DNA from: Ochrobactrum sp. CM-21-5
GTDB taxonomy: Bacteria > Pseudomonadota > Alphaproteobacteria > Rhizobiales > Rhizobiaceae
Direction: 5' to 3'
DNA: 64,000 bases
Assembly: GCF_014253075.1 (NCBI RefSeq)
Contig: NZ_JACLZJ010000002.1
Coordinates: 682,001 to 746,000, forward strand
Position 1 is the first letter of the stretch. Every line of letters starts with the position of its first letter. Positions 1 through 9,374 of the stretch are shown in pieces. Both the position numbers and the translations under genes were made by a program. The notes beneath the pieces were generated by a model, which saw only the letters and a list, made by a program, of their open reading frames with translations, was not told where the DNA came from and did no database searches.

Positions 1-996
1 AGCTGCGGCTCCGGAAAGCGCACGGCCCTGAATGCGTTCGCGCGCATAGATTGCGGCATTCTGGTAGGCGGTTTCCGCAATCGAAAGTCCCTGCAAGGCA
101 ACGCCCAGCCGTGCTTCATTCATCATGGTGAACATGGCGCGCAGGCCCTTATGCGCCTCACCGATCAGATAGCCTGTCGCATCGTCATAATTCATGACGC
201 AGGTGGCGTTGCCGTGAATACCCATCTTTTCTTCAATGGAGCCGCAGGAAACGCCGTTGCGTTCGCCGGGATTTCCATCGGCATCAAGAATGAATTTCGG
301 CACGATGAAAAGCGAAATGCCTTTCACGCCTTCCGGCGCGCCGTCGATACGGGCCAGCACCAGATGGATGATGTTTTCCGCCATGTCATGTTCGCCAGCC
401 GAGATAAAAATCTTCTGGCCAGAAATCTTGTAAGTGCCGTCATCCTGCGGCGTGGCACTGGTGCGCAACAAGCCCAGATCGGTGCCGCAATGCGGTTCGG
501 TCAGGTTCATCGTCCCGGTCCAGACACCCTCGACCATCTTCGGCAGATAAGTATCTTTTTGCTCATCGGTGCCATGCGCAAGCAATGCGGCAATCGCGCC
601 CTGCGTCAGCCCCGGATACATAATGAGCGCCATATTGGCCGAGGACATATATTCGCCGACAGCGGTGTGCAGCAGATAGGGAAGCCCCTGCCCGCCATAC
701 TGTTCCGGAACGGCGAGGCCGATCCAGCCGCTTTCGCAGTAAAGATCATAGGCTTCCTTGAAACCTTCCGGCGTTTTCACCGAACCGTCGGGCGCACGGA
801 TGCAGCCTTGCCTGTCGCCTGTGTGATTGATCGGGAACAGAGTGCCTTCGGCAAGCTTTGCACCTTCCGCGAGGATCGCCTCGACGACATCGGGCGACGC
901 GTCGGCAAAGCCCGGCAGATTGTTGTAACGCTGATAATTCAGAACGTCGTTGAGAACGAAATTCGTATCTTCAACTGGCGCGCGATAGCTCGGCAT
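1..996 (-). CDS. acyl-CoA dehydrogenase (partial, C-terminus beyond window)
   Basis: The reverse strand reads without a stop from the ATG at 996 to the window edge, giving about 332 residues of an acyl-CoA dehydrogenase. It starts [19 protein letters not shown] and contains the family stretches [17 protein letters not shown] and [15 protein letters not shown]. This family oxidises acyl-CoA thioesters to enoyl-CoA with FAD and passes electrons to ETF. The N-terminal extension ahead of the usual domain matches the long rhizobial type with an extra C-terminal domain (about 590 residues), so nearly half should lie outside. GGAGG sits 6 bases before the ATG. A palindrome 220 bases upstream may be its operator. 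The substrate is not evident. Confidence 0.9.
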   Translation of the reverse strand, partial: MPSYRAPVEDTNFVLNDVLNYQRYNNLPGFADASPDVVEAILAEGAKLAEGTLFPINHTGDRQGCIRAPDGSVKTPEGFKEAYDLYCESGWIGLAVPEQYGGQGLPYLLHTAVGEYMSSANMALIMYPGLTQGAIAALLAHGTDEQKDTYLPKMVEGVWTGTMNLTEPHCGTDLGLLRTSATPQDDGTYKISGQKIFISAGEHDMAENIIHLVLARIDGAPEGVKGISLFIVPKFILDADGNPGERNGVSCGSIEEKMGIHGNATCVMNYDDATGYLIGEAHKGLRAMFTMMNEARLGVALQGLSIAETAYQNAAIYARERIQGRALSGAAA

Positions 997-1718
997 CGAT
1001 ATCCTCCAATTCATCACCTGAGTATTTCCGCAGAATGCGGAAATGCTCGAACCGCTTTTCATGCACGACGTGTCACCCTATAGCGAAACGTAGTGACCGC
1101 ACGCATGTTGCAGCAAAAGGGGTATCCGCTCCCGAAAAATCGCCATTTTTGCCGCTTTCTGGCCAATCACATCCCTCATTCAGACAATGATTATCCAGCT
1201 TGACACCGAAACTAGCGCATTTTGACGTTTCCGTAAACGTCAAAATTACGAGCACTTGCGCAGCCGCTCAGCTAAGTGGGTTGTTGTATGTAAACGCCGC
1301 CTTGGTTTGTCCCCCCTGCGCGTTGGTATGGGCATTTCGTTGCGTTTGATTTATCTGAAAAGAAAGTTTCTCCGAACTCTGCGAATTTCATCACGTTGCC
1401 CCCAACAAAAACTTCCAATCCATCAAGCCGCTCCACGAACGAACCGCTCAATTCCGAACTTACGTTTAGGGAAATTTGTCTGCAAATTAGCAAACTCAGA
1501 CAAGGTTTCACCGATGTCCTGTTCTTTGGCCCGATGTATGAGACAGGTGATTGCAAAAACTGAAACTGTGAGTTAGTTATCCTCACCCACAAGGACCCGG
1601 TGCAACTCCGGGTGGCTCTTCTGGCCGCCGATCCGCCAGACAACACATGAACGCAACCTTCTCCAGGGCTCCGACTTGCTCGGCGCGTTGCCTTCGACTG
1701 TGATCTCATCAAGCCATT
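997..1718. other. intergenic region, no recognisable gene
   Basis: About 720 bases separate the acyl-CoA dehydrogenase start from the SulP start. Apart from the palindrome at 1220-1245, nothing was found. The open frames here (for instance 1272-1712 on the minus strand) encode no family I recognise and have low-complexity composition. A weak hairpin-prone stretch lies near 1600-1660. Confidence 0.5.
1220..1245. promoter_or_regulatory. perfect inverted repeat upstream of the acyl-CoA dehydrogenase gene
   Basis: TTTTGACGTTT is followed by CCGT and then AAACGTCAAAA, an 11-bp perfect inverted repeat with a 4-base spacer. It lies about 220 bases upstream of the acyl-CoA dehydrogenase start. ACGT-rich palindromes are known binding sites of MerR-type regulators (LiuR-like) of acyl-CoA degradation, so an operator is plausible. 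No T-run follows in either direction, which argues against a terminator. The assignment is inference. Confidence 0.4.
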
Positions 1719-3206
1719 ATGTATAACTTTACCCAGTACCGCCGTGAGTGGTTTTCCAACATTCGTGCCGATGTCCTTTCAGGCATCGTTGTAGCGCTGG
1801 CGCTCATTCCTGAGGCGATCGGCTTCTCCGTCATCGCCGGGGTCGATCCGAAGGTTGGCCTCTATGCCAGTTTTGCCATCGCCTGTGTCGCCGCCTTCAC
1901 GGGTGGAAGACCTGGCATGATCTCTGCCGCGACCGCCGCAACCGCCGTTGTCATGGTCTCCCTCGTCAAGGAACACGGCCTGCAGTATCTTTTCGCCGCT
2001 ACGATCCTGATGGGCATTATCCAAGTCGCCGCCGGCGTTCTAAAGCTTGGTCGCATCATGCGCTTCGTCTCCCGCTCGGTCATTACCGGCTTCGTCAATG
2101 CCCTTGCCATCCTGATCTTCATGGCGCAATTGCCGGAACTCGTCGGCGTGCCGGTAGAGACCTATGCGATGATCGCGGGCGGTCTTGCCATCATCTACCT
2201 TTTCCCGCGCCTTACCACGGCTATTCCATCCCCGCTGGTGGCAATTGCAGTGCTCACCTTGATCGCATGGTCAACTGGCATGCAGGTCCGCACCGTCGGC
2301 GATCTTGGCGAACTACCTTCTACGCTACCAGTCTTCGCTCTGCCGCAGGTGCCACTCAACTGGGAAACGTTGAGGATCATCCTCCCCTATTCGGTGACAC
2401 TTGCCGCCGTCGGCCTTTTGGAATCCCTGCTCACCGCGCAAATCGTCGACGACATGACGGATACGCCGAGCAACAAGAGCCAGGAATGCATTGGTCAGGG
2501 TGCTGGCAACGTCGCCTCTGCCCTGATTGGCGGGATGGGCGGCTGCGCCATGATTGGCCAGTCAGTGATCAACGTCTCCTCGGGTGGCCGTGGACGGCTG
2601 TCGACCTTCGTTGCCGGAGCATTCCTGCTCTTTTTGATCGTGGTCCTCAACGACCTTGTGCGCATCATCCCGATGGCCGCGCTAGTCGCGGTTATGATCA
2701 TGGTCTCCATCGGCACCTTCTCCTGGCGTTCGATCTACGATTTGAGGCGCCACCCGCTTCCGTCTTCCGTGGTCATGTTGGCGACCGTCGTTACCGTCGT
2801 CGCTACGCACGACCTTGCGAAAGGCGTCATCGTCGGTGTTCTGCTGTCAGGCATCTTTTTCGCTGGCAAAGTGGCAAAGTTGTTCAGGGTCACACGCCTG
2901 GAAGACATAGAGCAAAACAGGGTCACCTACGCGGTCGAGGGCCAGGTGTTTTTCGCCTCGGCAGAAGCTTTCATCTCCGCGTTTGACTTCACGGACCGAG
3001 AGAAGCTCATCATGATAGACCTCACCAAAGCGCATCTCTGGGACATCACGGCCGTAGGCGCACTGGACAAGATCGTTCTGAAGTTTCGCCAAGCAGGCAG
3101 CGAGGTTGAGGTGCTCGGCTTCAACGAGGCCAGCGCCGACATGATCGACCGCTTTGCATTGCACGACAAGGACAAGCGGCTGGCAGCAAGTACCTCTCTG
3201 CATTGA
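1719..3206 (+). CDS. SulP-family anion transporter with STAS domain
   Basis: The 495-residue protein is a SulP permease of the inner membrane. Residues 1-380 form about ten to twelve hydrophobic segments including the family opening [23 protein letters not shown]. Residues about 400-490 form a cytoplasmic STAS domain with the core [20 protein letters not shown]. SulP proteins carry sulfate, bicarbonate or other anions; the substrate cannot be read here. The gene stands alone, ends in a hairpin, and is flanked downstream by an IS66 remnant. Length is slightly short for the family (500-570) but both domains look complete. Confidence 0.9.
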   Translation: MYNFTQYRREWFSNIRADVLSGIVVALALIPEAIGFSVIAGVDPKVGLYASFAIACVAAFTGGRPGMISAATAATAVVMVSLVKEHGLQYLFAATILMGIIQVAAGVLKLGRIMRFVSRSVITGFVNALAILIFMAQLPELVGVPVETYAMIAGGLAIIYLFPRLTTAIPSPLVAIAVLTLIAWSTGMQVRTVGDLGELPSTLPVFALPQVPLNWETLRIILPYSVTLAAVGLLESLLTAQIVDDMTDTPSNKSQECIGQGAGNVASALIGGMGGCAMIGQSVINVSSGGRGRLSTFVAGAFLLFLIVVLNDLVRIIPMAALVAVMIMVSIGTFSWRSIYDLRRHPLPSSVVMLATVVTVVATHDLAKGVIVGVLLSGIFFAGKVAKLFRVTRLEDIEQNRVTYAVEGQVFFASAEAFISAFDFTDREKLIMIDLTKAHLWDITAVGALDKIVLKFRQAGSEVEVLGFNEASADMIDRFALHDKDKRLAASTSLH

Positions 3207-3211
3207 CATGC

Positions 3212-3239
3212 GTGGCTGCGTGCATTTGTACGCAGCCAC
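3212..3239 (+). terminator. hairpin after the SulP gene
   Basis: GTGGCTGCGT, an 8-base loop and ACGCAGCCAC form a perfect 10-bp stem starting 6 bases after the SulP stop codon. There is no T-run, so it may be a weak intrinsic terminator or an mRNA 3'-end stabiliser. Confidence 0.5.
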
Positions 3240-3260
3240 AAGCATTGGCAATCGCTTGGT

Positions 3261-3425
3261 TCAGAGTGTCGTCTCGACCGGATATTCCCAAGGCAGTCGC
3301 TTGTCGATCCGGCTCTGCTTCTGTCCGTGGGCGATGGCGGTAAGCGTCGCGGTCAAATAGCCTGCGGATCAACAGCACTGAGTTTGCTGGCCTCGATCAG
3401 CGAAACGATAATTGCCAGCTCTCGG
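3261..3425 (-). pseudogene. IS66-family transposase C-terminal remnant
   Basis: On the minus strand the sequence encodes IIVSLIEASKLSAVDPQA and, after a one-base frame change, YLTATLTAIAHGQKQSRIDK followed by LPWEYPVETTL and a stop at 3261. This is the C-terminal end of an IS66 TnpC transposase (family pattern SLIETCKLNGVDP...YLxxTLxxIxxGHxxSRIDxLLPW). Only about 55 residues remain and the frameshift near 3357 shows decay. It marks a past insertion between the SulP and pcm genes. Confidence 0.65.
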
Positions 3426-3701
3426 CTCCGGCGTAGGCCCGCCCCGTCATCCAAGCTTCAGAACCTCCCCAAGTTTGATGGAGTGCATCACGATTTGGCG
3501 ACGTCACCGTTGTACGGTCACTACGCGGGTCTTATAAAACTCGGCAGTGCTACGGGGTACATTCGCCAAGAAGAACGAAACGACAATCCAAAAACGTTCG
3601 AACAGCCTTCCAAAACCAGGATCGTCGAAATCAGGCAACGGTTCAGCCATTTGCGAAGTCAACTAGACGAACGCGCATTGTCGGCGCCGCTCCTGGTCGC
3701 C

Positions 3702-4346
3702 CTATCCTTCGATCAGCGGAACAAATCGAACCTTATCAATATCCTCGCTGAAGTACTCAGTCGCACCGCAACGTGTAATCTTCAAGAGAACCTGATTGCC
3801 CCATGATCGGCCTACAGGAACGATCAGACGTCCGCCAACCGCCAACTGGTCTTTCAGGGCTTCGGGGATCCGAGTTCCGGCAGCAGAGACTACGATCACG
3901 TCATAGGGTGCCGACTCTAACCATCCTTTTGTGCCATCGCCGAAATGCAGCGCGACATTGTCATAGCTGAGTTTTCTCAAACGTTCTTTGGCAAGTACAA
4001 CCAATTCTGAATGTCGTTCAATTGCTATTACTTTGGCAGCAATTCGGCTTAAAACGGCAGTCGCATATCCAGAGCCTGCGCCAACTTCCAGAACACAGTC
4101 GGTGGATTGCACATTTGCCGCCTCAACCATCAGAGCAACGATAAAGGGTTGTGATATTGTCTGTCCTTCGCCTATGGGAAGCGGACTGTCCTCATACGCG
4201 AACTCCTCATATCCTGCCTCGACGAACATCTCTCGGGGGACTTCGCGCATTGCCTGAAGAACTTTTGTATCTCGTATTCCACGCCGTTCAATCTGGGTTT
4301 TGACCATGCGCCGTCGGGCACGAGTGAAATCAACGATGTCGGCCAT
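3702..4346 (-). CDS. pcm: protein-L-isoaspartate O-methyltransferase family protein
   Basis: The 214-residue product (from the ATG at 4346) matches PCMT, the SAM-dependent repair enzyme that methylates isoaspartyl residues of damaged proteins in the cytoplasm. Visible features are the N-terminal MVKTQIERRGIRD with VLQAMREVPRE, the substrate segment PLPIGEGQTISQPFIVALM, SAM motif I VLEVGAGSGYATAVLS, and the end GGRLIVPVG. An upstream in-frame TTG at 4391 could extend it by 15 residues but is less likely. No ribosome-binding site is strong. It lies alone, convergent with nothing close, and could be a chromosome-2 paralogue rather than the housekeeping pcm. Confidence 0.85.
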   Translation of the reverse strand: MADIVDFTRARRRMVKTQIERRGIRDTKVLQAMREVPREMFVEAGYEEFAYEDSPLPIGEGQTISQPFIVALMVEAANVQSTDCVLEVGAGSGYATAVLSRIAAKVIAIERHSELVVLAKERLRKLSYDNVALHFGDGTKGWLESAPYDVIVVSAAGTRIPEALKDQLAVGGRLIVPVGRSWGNQVLLKITRCGATEYFSEDIDKVRFVPLIEG

Positions 4347-4480
4347 AGCTGTTGCTTTCGTATCATTACGATTGCCTATGATCCCCACCAACCTGGGAAA
4401 TGCCCGTCAAAGCGTCGCCCCTGCGCCATCAACACATTTCCAGCCATTATACTACAATTAATGCAACCGTAACGCTTGAG

Positions 4481-5701
4481 TTAGTCGGGCCAAATCAAGG
4501 CCAGATAACTTTCCTTGTGAGGCGTCATAAGCGCATAATCAGGCCGGGGGCCCTCCAGCACTTTGTCCAGTGCTTCGGCCACGATCTCGGCTTCGCTTTC
4601 ATGCAGATTGCAGGGATCGAGATAAAAACGGCCAAGCTCGACCTCGTGATTGCGTACGATGATTGGTGGCTCGGCAAGCGCCAGTGCCTTTGCGAGCCCC
4701 GATGCAGAGAAGCCAGATTCCGGCATGACACGGACTTCCAACCGGTCAAGCGGATTGCCGGTCGGGTCCGGCACTATCTCACCCCTGATGCCCTTTCGAC
4801 CGCTGAGCGTGTCGTGCCAGAGCCTTAAGGCTGCATTTTCGCGACTGCGGATACCGGCGTGATCACGGTTTTCCCAGGCCTCCAAAGCCGCGATCACACC
4901 GGCAATGCTTTCCTTGCCGACCTTCATACCTCGACCAATACCGCGATTCTGGAGAAAGGCTGCGCGAACCAGATCTTTACGCCCCGCCACGATGCCGGTT
5001 GTTGGCCCTCCCAGAAATTTATGGCCGCTATAGATGACGATATCGGCCCCGGCTGTGAGGAAACATTGCAGATCATATTCGGATGCCGCATCGACAATAA
5101 CCGGCACGCCCTTGGCGTGGCAAATTTCGGCGAACTGCTGCAAAGGCAGCACGCCGTACTGCACCGTATGGTGCGACACGACGTAAAGGGCGGCGGCTGT
5201 CTTTTCAGTGATCGCATTGGCAACATGATAATCGTGCGTAATGCTGACCGTGCCGGCCTGTATGACCTTGCCGCCAGCCAGCCGTATCGCCTGATCGATA
5301 TTGCCCCCGAAATTCACCAGATGGCCAAGCTGGACGATTACTTCGTTCTTCACCCCGGAGCCTACTTCAGGCAAACGCTCGATAGCCAGAAGATCAGTTC
5401 CGGTGATCGTACCGGCAAGCGCAAGCGATATGCCGCCAGCACAGGAAGCGGTGATAAAACCCGCATCTCCGCCAGTCAGGCGCGCGACCACCCGGCTCGC
5501 CGTACGATGCAGATCGTCCATTTCGACGAATTGAGGCGCGATCTCGGCCATGGCGCGAATGGCTTCCGGCACAATGATCGAAGCACCGAGCGCCGTCATC
5601 GTACCGGAGACATTTATGATAGGACGCAAACCAAGGCGCTCGCGGATTGTTTGGTTAGGATGAGAATGGTCTAGACCAAAATGCTCCATAGCCTTATCCA
5701 T
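4481..5701 (-). CDS. SelA/DgaE-like PLP-dependent enzyme (aminotransferase class V fold)
   Basis: The 406-residue protein belongs to the SelA/D-glucosaminate-6-phosphate ammonia-lyase branch of fold-type I PLP enzymes. Lys228 in [13 protein letters not shown] is the Schiff-base lysine and Asp204 in VIVDAASE the PLP-ring aspartate. The family carries out beta-eliminations of hydroxy-amino acids that release enamines. The start at 5701 is chosen because the longer frame has non-coding composition and this ATG overlaps the RidA stop (ATGGATAA), implying translational coupling. As the last gene of an amino-acid ABC operon after a RidA gene, it probably catabolises the imported substrate. SelA itself is unlikely, since no tRNA-binding N-domain is seen. 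Confidence 0.8.
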   Translation of the reverse strand: MDKAMEHFGLDHSHPNQTIRERLGLRPIINVSGTMTALGASIIVPEAIRAMAEIAPQFVEMDDLHRTASRVVARLTGGDAGFITASCAGGISLALAGTITGTDLLAIERLPEVGSGVKNEVIVQLGHLVNFGGNIDQAIRLAGGKVIQAGTVSITHDYHVANAITEKTAAALYVVSHHTVQYGVLPLQQFAEICHAKGVPVIVDAASEYDLQCFLTAGADIVIYSGHKFLGGPTTGIVAGRKDLVRAAFLQNRGIGRGMKVGKESIAGVIAALEAWENRDHAGIRSRENAALRLWHDTLSGRKGIRGEIVPDPTGNPLDRLEVRVMPESGFSASGLAKALALAEPPIIVRNHEVELGRFYLDPCNLHESEAEIVAEALDKVLEGPRPDYALMTPHKESYLALIWPD

Positions 5702-6179
5702 TATTGTGTCCTTCCGGAAAAATTTCGACAATCGCTTCCACTTCGACCGTGATATTATTGGGCAGCGAGGCGACACCGATCGACGAACGCGCATGAACGC
5801 CGTCGTCCCCGAAGACTTCGACGAGGAAATCGGAACAGCCATTGATGACCTGTGGGTGGCTCTGAAAATCGTCAACCGCATTGACAAAGCCGAGAAGTTT
5901 CACAACCCGCTTCACCCGCTTGAGATCACCGAGATACTCTTCAAGGACGGCAAGCAGGTTCATTCCGACGAGGCGCGCATGTTCGCTTGCTGTTTCTGTT
6001 GTCACGTCGCGACCGACTTTGCCCTTGTGCAGGACACCCTTGGCGTCCAGCGGACCTTGTCCCGAAATATAGAGCATACTGCCGACTTCAAGCACGTTGC
6101 GGAATGTGCCGATCGGCTTGGGAACTGGCGGGAGCTCATATTTCCGCGCGGCATTCTTACGATAACCAGCCATGCACAT
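5694..6179 (-). CDS. RidA family protein (long form)
   Basis: The 161-residue protein is a YjgF/YER057c/UK114 (RidA) member. RidA proteins hydrolyse reactive 2-aminoacrylate and related enamines/imines to 2-keto acids. The active-site arginine is Arg131 in [12 protein letters not shown], followed by the family strand [10 protein letters not shown]. An N-terminal extension of about 30 residues makes it longer than canonical RidA (about 128). It lies 7 bases after the ABC ATPase stop and overlaps the downstream PLP-enzyme gene, so an enamine released by that enzyme is a natural substrate. An internal ATG two codons in (MAGYRK) could be the true start. Confidence 0.88.
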   Translation of the reverse strand: MCMAGYRKNAARKYELPPVPKPIGTFRNVLEVGSMLYISGQGPLDAKGVLHKGKVGRDVTTETASEHARLVGMNLLAVLEEYLGDLKRVKRVVKLLGFVNAVDDFQSHPQVINGCSDFLVEVFGDDGVHARSSIGVASLPNNITVEVEAIVEIFPEGHNNG

Positions 6180-6186
6180 ACGGGTC

Positions 6187-6975
6187 CTAGTTCAAATGAG
6201 CGGTTCGGAAACGTGACAGAAAAGCCTTGAGACGATCGTTCTCGTCGGCCTTCGCCAGAAGCTCCGCAGGAGGGCCTTCAGCCGCGACACGGCCATCGTC
6301 CATAAAGACGATACGGTCGCTGGCATCGCGGGCAAAGGCGATCTCGTGCGTCACCATCAGCATCGTCATGCCCTCCTGCGCCAGCTGACGCACCACATCG
6401 AGCACTTCGCCGACAAGTTCGGGATCCAGGGCCGAGGTAATTTCATCGAGCAGCAATATCTTGGGCTCCATGGCAACCGCGCGGGCGATGCCCACACGCT
6501 GTTGCTGACCGCCCGACAGTTCGGATGGCAGGTTATCGATCCTGTGGCTCAGGCCAACGCGCTTCAGCCAGTATTCGGCAATCTCACGCGCTTCTTGTTT
6601 CGGCTTCCTGCGTACTTTTGTCAGACCGAGCATGACATTCTGGGCCGCAGTCAGATGCGGAAACAGGTTGAAACCCTGAAACACCATGCCTGTCTCGGCA
6701 CGCATTCTGGCAAGGTCCGCCTCGCCCCGAAGCTTCTGGTTGCCGACGTCAGAATAACCGACCTCCCGCCCGTCGATCTGTATGGAGCCGTCGTTGTAGA
6801 CCTCCAGAAAGTTCACGCATCGCAGCAGGGTCGTCTTGCCGCTGCCAGACGGGCCGATTACTGCTACGACCTCGCCCTTCGTTACATGCATGTCGATGCC
6901 TTTCAGCACGGAGACATCGCCGAAAGATTTCTGCACATTCTCGATCTTAAGAAGCGGATTTCCGGTTGCATTCAT
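6187..6975 (-). CDS. amino-acid ABC transporter ATP-binding protein (GlnQ/HisP type)
   Basis: This 262-residue PAAT-type ATPase has Walker A GPSGSGKTT (near residue 42), Q-loop TGMVFQGFNLFPH, signature [14 protein letters not shown] and Walker B ILLLDEITSALD. It powers import of an amino acid or related solute through the two permeases encoded just upstream on the same strand. The gap to the preceding permease is 3 bases and to the RidA gene 7 bases, so the whole block is one operon. Confidence 0.93.
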   Translation of the reverse strand: MNATGNPLLKIENVQKSFGDVSVLKGIDMHVTKGEVVAVIGPSGSGKTTLLRCVNFLEVYNDGSIQIDGREVGYSDVGNQKLRGEADLARMRAETGMVFQGFNLFPHLTAAQNVMLGLTKVRRKPKQEAREIAEYWLKRVGLSHRIDNLPSELSGGQQQRVGIARAVAMEPKILLLDEITSALDPELVGEVLDVVRQLAQEGMTMLMVTHEIAFARDASDRIVFMDDGRVAAEGPPAELLAKADENDRLKAFLSRFRTAHLN

Positions 6976-6978
6976 GAC

Positions 6979-7626
6979 CTAGTCCCGAATGTAAGCGTAG
7001 CGTCGCTCAACCGAGCGACTGACCAACGATAGTGAATAGTTGATGACAAAGTAGAAAAAGGCGCCGAGCAAATAGAGCGGCATCGCCTCATAAGTGCGAC
7101 CTATGACTTCATTGATTGACTGCATCAAATCGACCACACCCAGCAGTGAGATCAGAGCACTGCCCTTGACAGCATCAGTGACACCATTGATCCAGGGTGG
7201 CAAAAAGCGCCGCACGGCCTGTGGGATGATCACATATTGCAGTCGCGGCACGAAAGTCAGGCCGATGGCCTTGGCAGCTTCCATTTGCCCTTTCGGTATG
7301 GAAGCAATGGCGCCGCGGACATATTCGATCACCTGAGCCGCCTTGAAGAGCGTCAGGGCCACCACTCCCGCCCAGAAAGCATTGATCGAAATGCCGAGTG
7401 GCGGAAAGCCGTAATAGACTACGAAAATCAGCACCAGGATTGGAATACCGCGAATACAATCGCTGAACAGACGGATGAGCCATTGCAGAGGACGCGGACC
7501 ATAAACCAACCCGACCCCAAGGATGACGCCAGAGATCAGCGAGAAAAGGACGACCAGCGCCGAAACCCAAAGCGTGATCATCAGGCCCTTGCCGAGAAAA
7601 GGAAGTGCGTAGACGACGGCGGACAT
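6979..7626 (-). CDS. amino-acid ABC transporter permease
   Basis: The 215-residue inner-membrane protein has five hydrophobic segments and the PAAT permease coupling (EAA) motif, seen as EAAKAIGLTFVPRLQYVIIPQA near residues 120-140. It pairs with the neighbouring 229-residue permease, as expected for a heterodimeric polar amino-acid importer. The ATG at 7626 lies 4 bases after the upstream permease stop. Confidence 0.9.
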   Translation of the reverse strand: MSAVVYALPFLGKGLMITLWVSALVVLFSLISGVILGVGLVYGPRPLQWLIRLFSDCIRGIPILVLIFVVYYGFPPLGISINAFWAGVVALTLFKAAQVIEYVRGAIASIPKGQMEAAKAIGLTFVPRLQYVIIPQAVRRFLPPWINGVTDAVKGSALISLLGVVDLMQSINEVIGRTYEAMPLYLLGAFFYFVINYSLSLVSRSVERRYAYIRD

Positions 7627-7629
7627 GGT

Positions 7630-8295
7630 TCAGCGCTCCGCTCTGAAATGACGTTCCAGCTGGCGCAGGCCGAGCAGGATTCCATAACCGGTCACGAGAT
7701 ACATCACGGTCGTTACGATATAGACCTCGACAATCCGGAATGTGTTGAAATTGATCCATTGGGCGCCATAGGTGAGTTCCGGCACCGCGATAACGGACGC
7801 GACAGACGTATCCTTGAACAGGGATATGAAAGTATTGGAGAGCGCGGGCAGCGTGATGCGCGTCATGGTCGGCAACCGCACATAGAACAGCCGCTGCCAG
7901 GGCGTCAGACCGATAGCCTTGCCCGCGTCGATCTGGCCGCGCGGAACCGCCTCAAGGCCGGAGCGAAATACTTCAACCAGATACGCGCCAGCATAGAGCG
8001 ACAGTGTAGCGACGAACGAGACCGTGGGGCTATAAGCAATGTTGACCAGCGTTGGGATGCCGTAGAAGACGATATAAACCAGCAGGATCAACGGCACGTT
8101 GCGGACCACCTCGACATAGGCCGAAATCAGTCCGCGAATGGCTTTGCCAGCCGACACGTACCAGACGGCCAGCACCAAGCCGATCACCGCGCCGATCAGG
8201 ATCGACAGAACCGCAAGTTCGAGGCTGAGAACAAGTCCTTGCCAGAGCTTGTCGAAATGTCGCCAAATCAGGTTGAAGTTCATGTGATAGTTCAT
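7630..8295 (-). CDS. amino-acid ABC transporter permease
   Basis: About 221 residues from the ATG at 8295; a GTG at 8319 would add eight. GGAGG lies between the two candidates and favours the ATG. The protein has five membrane segments and the coupling motif DAGKAIGLTPWQRLFYVRLP, followed by FISLFKDTSVASVIAVPELTY, typical of polar amino-acid permeases. It forms a heterodimer with the next gene product by family precedent. Confidence 0.88.
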   Translation of the reverse strand: MNYHMNFNLIWRHFDKLWQGLVLSLELAVLSILIGAVIGLVLAVWYVSAGKAIRGLISAYVEVVRNVPLILLVYIVFYGIPTLVNIAYSPTVSFVATLSLYAGAYLVEVFRSGLEAVPRGQIDAGKAIGLTPWQRLFYVRLPTMTRITLPALSNTFISLFKDTSVASVIAVPELTYGAQWINFNTFRIVEVYIVTTVMYLVTGYGILLGLRQLERHFRAER

Positions 8296-8358
8296 GTGCA
8301 GACGCGAACCTCCCGACACGAAAAAGCCCGGACGAAGACACGACCAGGCATTTCGGAT

Positions 8359-9234
8359 TCAGATGGATGGGAAACCCGGCTTGCGCTCTGGCGGCTGTAG
8401 GCCGAAGAAGTCCTTGAAGCCGGCGTCATACAGAGCGTTCTGGTGACCGAACATGGCCACGGAGAAGGCTGTGTTCACGAAGGTCAGCCAATCAAGATCG
8501 CCCTGACGCACCCCGCCGCCGTAAAGCATGGCATTCCACTGCTTGCCTGCGTCGAAATAGCGGTCCGGGTTCTTTGAAACCAGCCAGCGCACGTTCGATA
8601 GATCGACGGCCGATGCATCAGCGCGGTTGGATTCCAGCGCCTGGAACACGTTGGCCTGTGTATCGATCTGCATCACCTGCGCCTCCGGCAGCACGGCATG
8701 GACAGTCGTTTCCGCATCAACGTTCTGCAAGATGGCGATGCGTGCAGCACTGCCCTTTGCCTTCAGTTCGTCAAAGGTTTTTGCAGCGGAATCCGGCTTC
8801 GTCAATAACGCAACGCCTTCAACATAATAAGGACGTGTGAAATTAATCAGCTGGGCGCGCGCGCCGGAGATCGTCATGAATTGAAGCGTGATGTCGACCT
8901 TACCGGTGACGATGTTGGGAATGCGCTGCTGCGCATCCTGTTTCACGAATTCAACCTTGGTCGGATCGTCAAACAGCGCCTGCGCGATGATCCGTCCCAT
9001 GGTGATATCCATGCCGACCAATTCGCCCGCATCATTTTCGAAGTGCCATGGGGCATTCGTACTGCCTGTGCCGACGATCAGATGCCCGCGATCGAGAACG
9101 GTCCGCAGCAAACTGTCGCTTGCAGCCTGCGCTGCCGCCTCCTGCACATTCAGTGTCGCAGCTGCAGCCGCTCCCAGCGCGACACCTCCCAGTCCGAGTT
9201 TCAAAAACTCACGGCGCTCATTACCCGCAGTCAT
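8359..9234 (-). CDS. amino-acid ABC transporter substrate-binding protein, Tat-type signal
   Basis: The 291-residue periplasmic solute-binding protein belongs to family 3. The N-terminus carries a twin-arginine motif RREFLK (residues 7-12) with a hydrophobic stretch ending near AAAQA, so export by Tat rather than Sec is likely. The mature part has FEND(A)GELVGMDITMGRIIAQ, VTGKVDITLQFMTISGARAQ and FTRPYYVEGVALL. It is the promoter-proximal gene of the six-gene operon that ends with RidA and the PLP enzyme, and it is divergent from the IclR gene. The ligand is unknown; the pathway context suggests an amino acid carrying a leaving group at C3. Confidence 0.9.
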   Translation of the reverse strand: MTAGNERREFLKLGLGGVALGAAAAATLNVQEAAAQAASDSLLRTVLDRGHLIVGTGSTNAPWHFENDAGELVGMDITMGRIIAQALFDDPTKVEFVKQDAQQRIPNIVTGKVDITLQFMTISGARAQLINFTRPYYVEGVALLTKPDSAAKTFDELKAKGSAARIAILQNVDAETTVHAVLPEAQVMQIDTQANVFQALESNRADASAVDLSNVRWLVSKNPDRYFDAGKQWNAMLYGGGVRQGDLDWLTFVNTAFSVAMFGHQNALYDAGFKDFFGLQPPERKPGFPSI

Positions 9235-9291
9235 TTTACCCTCCCGATAGTTTGCTCAGTCTGTTCCCTTGAAATCTTTTCTCGGTCTTAT

Positions 9292-9313
9292 ATATTGGAC
9301 AGAGTTCCTATAT
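9292..9313. promoter_or_regulatory. candidate IclR operator in the divergent promoter region
   Basis: ATATTGGAC, 3 bases and GTTCCTATAT form an imperfect inverted repeat in the 140-base gap between the divergent transporter operon and the IclR gene. IclR-family operators commonly have a TGGAA-N-TTCCA core, which this resembles. Function is inferred from position and symmetry only. Confidence 0.35.
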
Positions 9314-9374
9314 TCAGGACGATATCGCATGATGCGTGGTTTGGCAACCGGCATCGGATCAGAAAGGGCTTCGC

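Noticed and set aside
151-1083. 310-codon open frame on the plus strand over the acyl-CoA dehydrogenase gene
   Set aside because: Antisense shadow: the minus strand encodes a clear acyl-CoA dehydrogenase with a good ribosome-binding site, and the plus-strand translation has no family resemblance.
1272-1712. 146-codon minus-strand frame in the gap before the SulP gene
   Set aside because: Composition atypical, no recognised domain, no ribosome-binding site; kept only as unassigned intergenic DNA.
7237-8400. 387-codon plus-strand frame over the two amino-acid permease genes
   Set aside because: Mirror of two clear permeases; the translation is Asp/His/Gln-rich with no hydrophobic core or motif.
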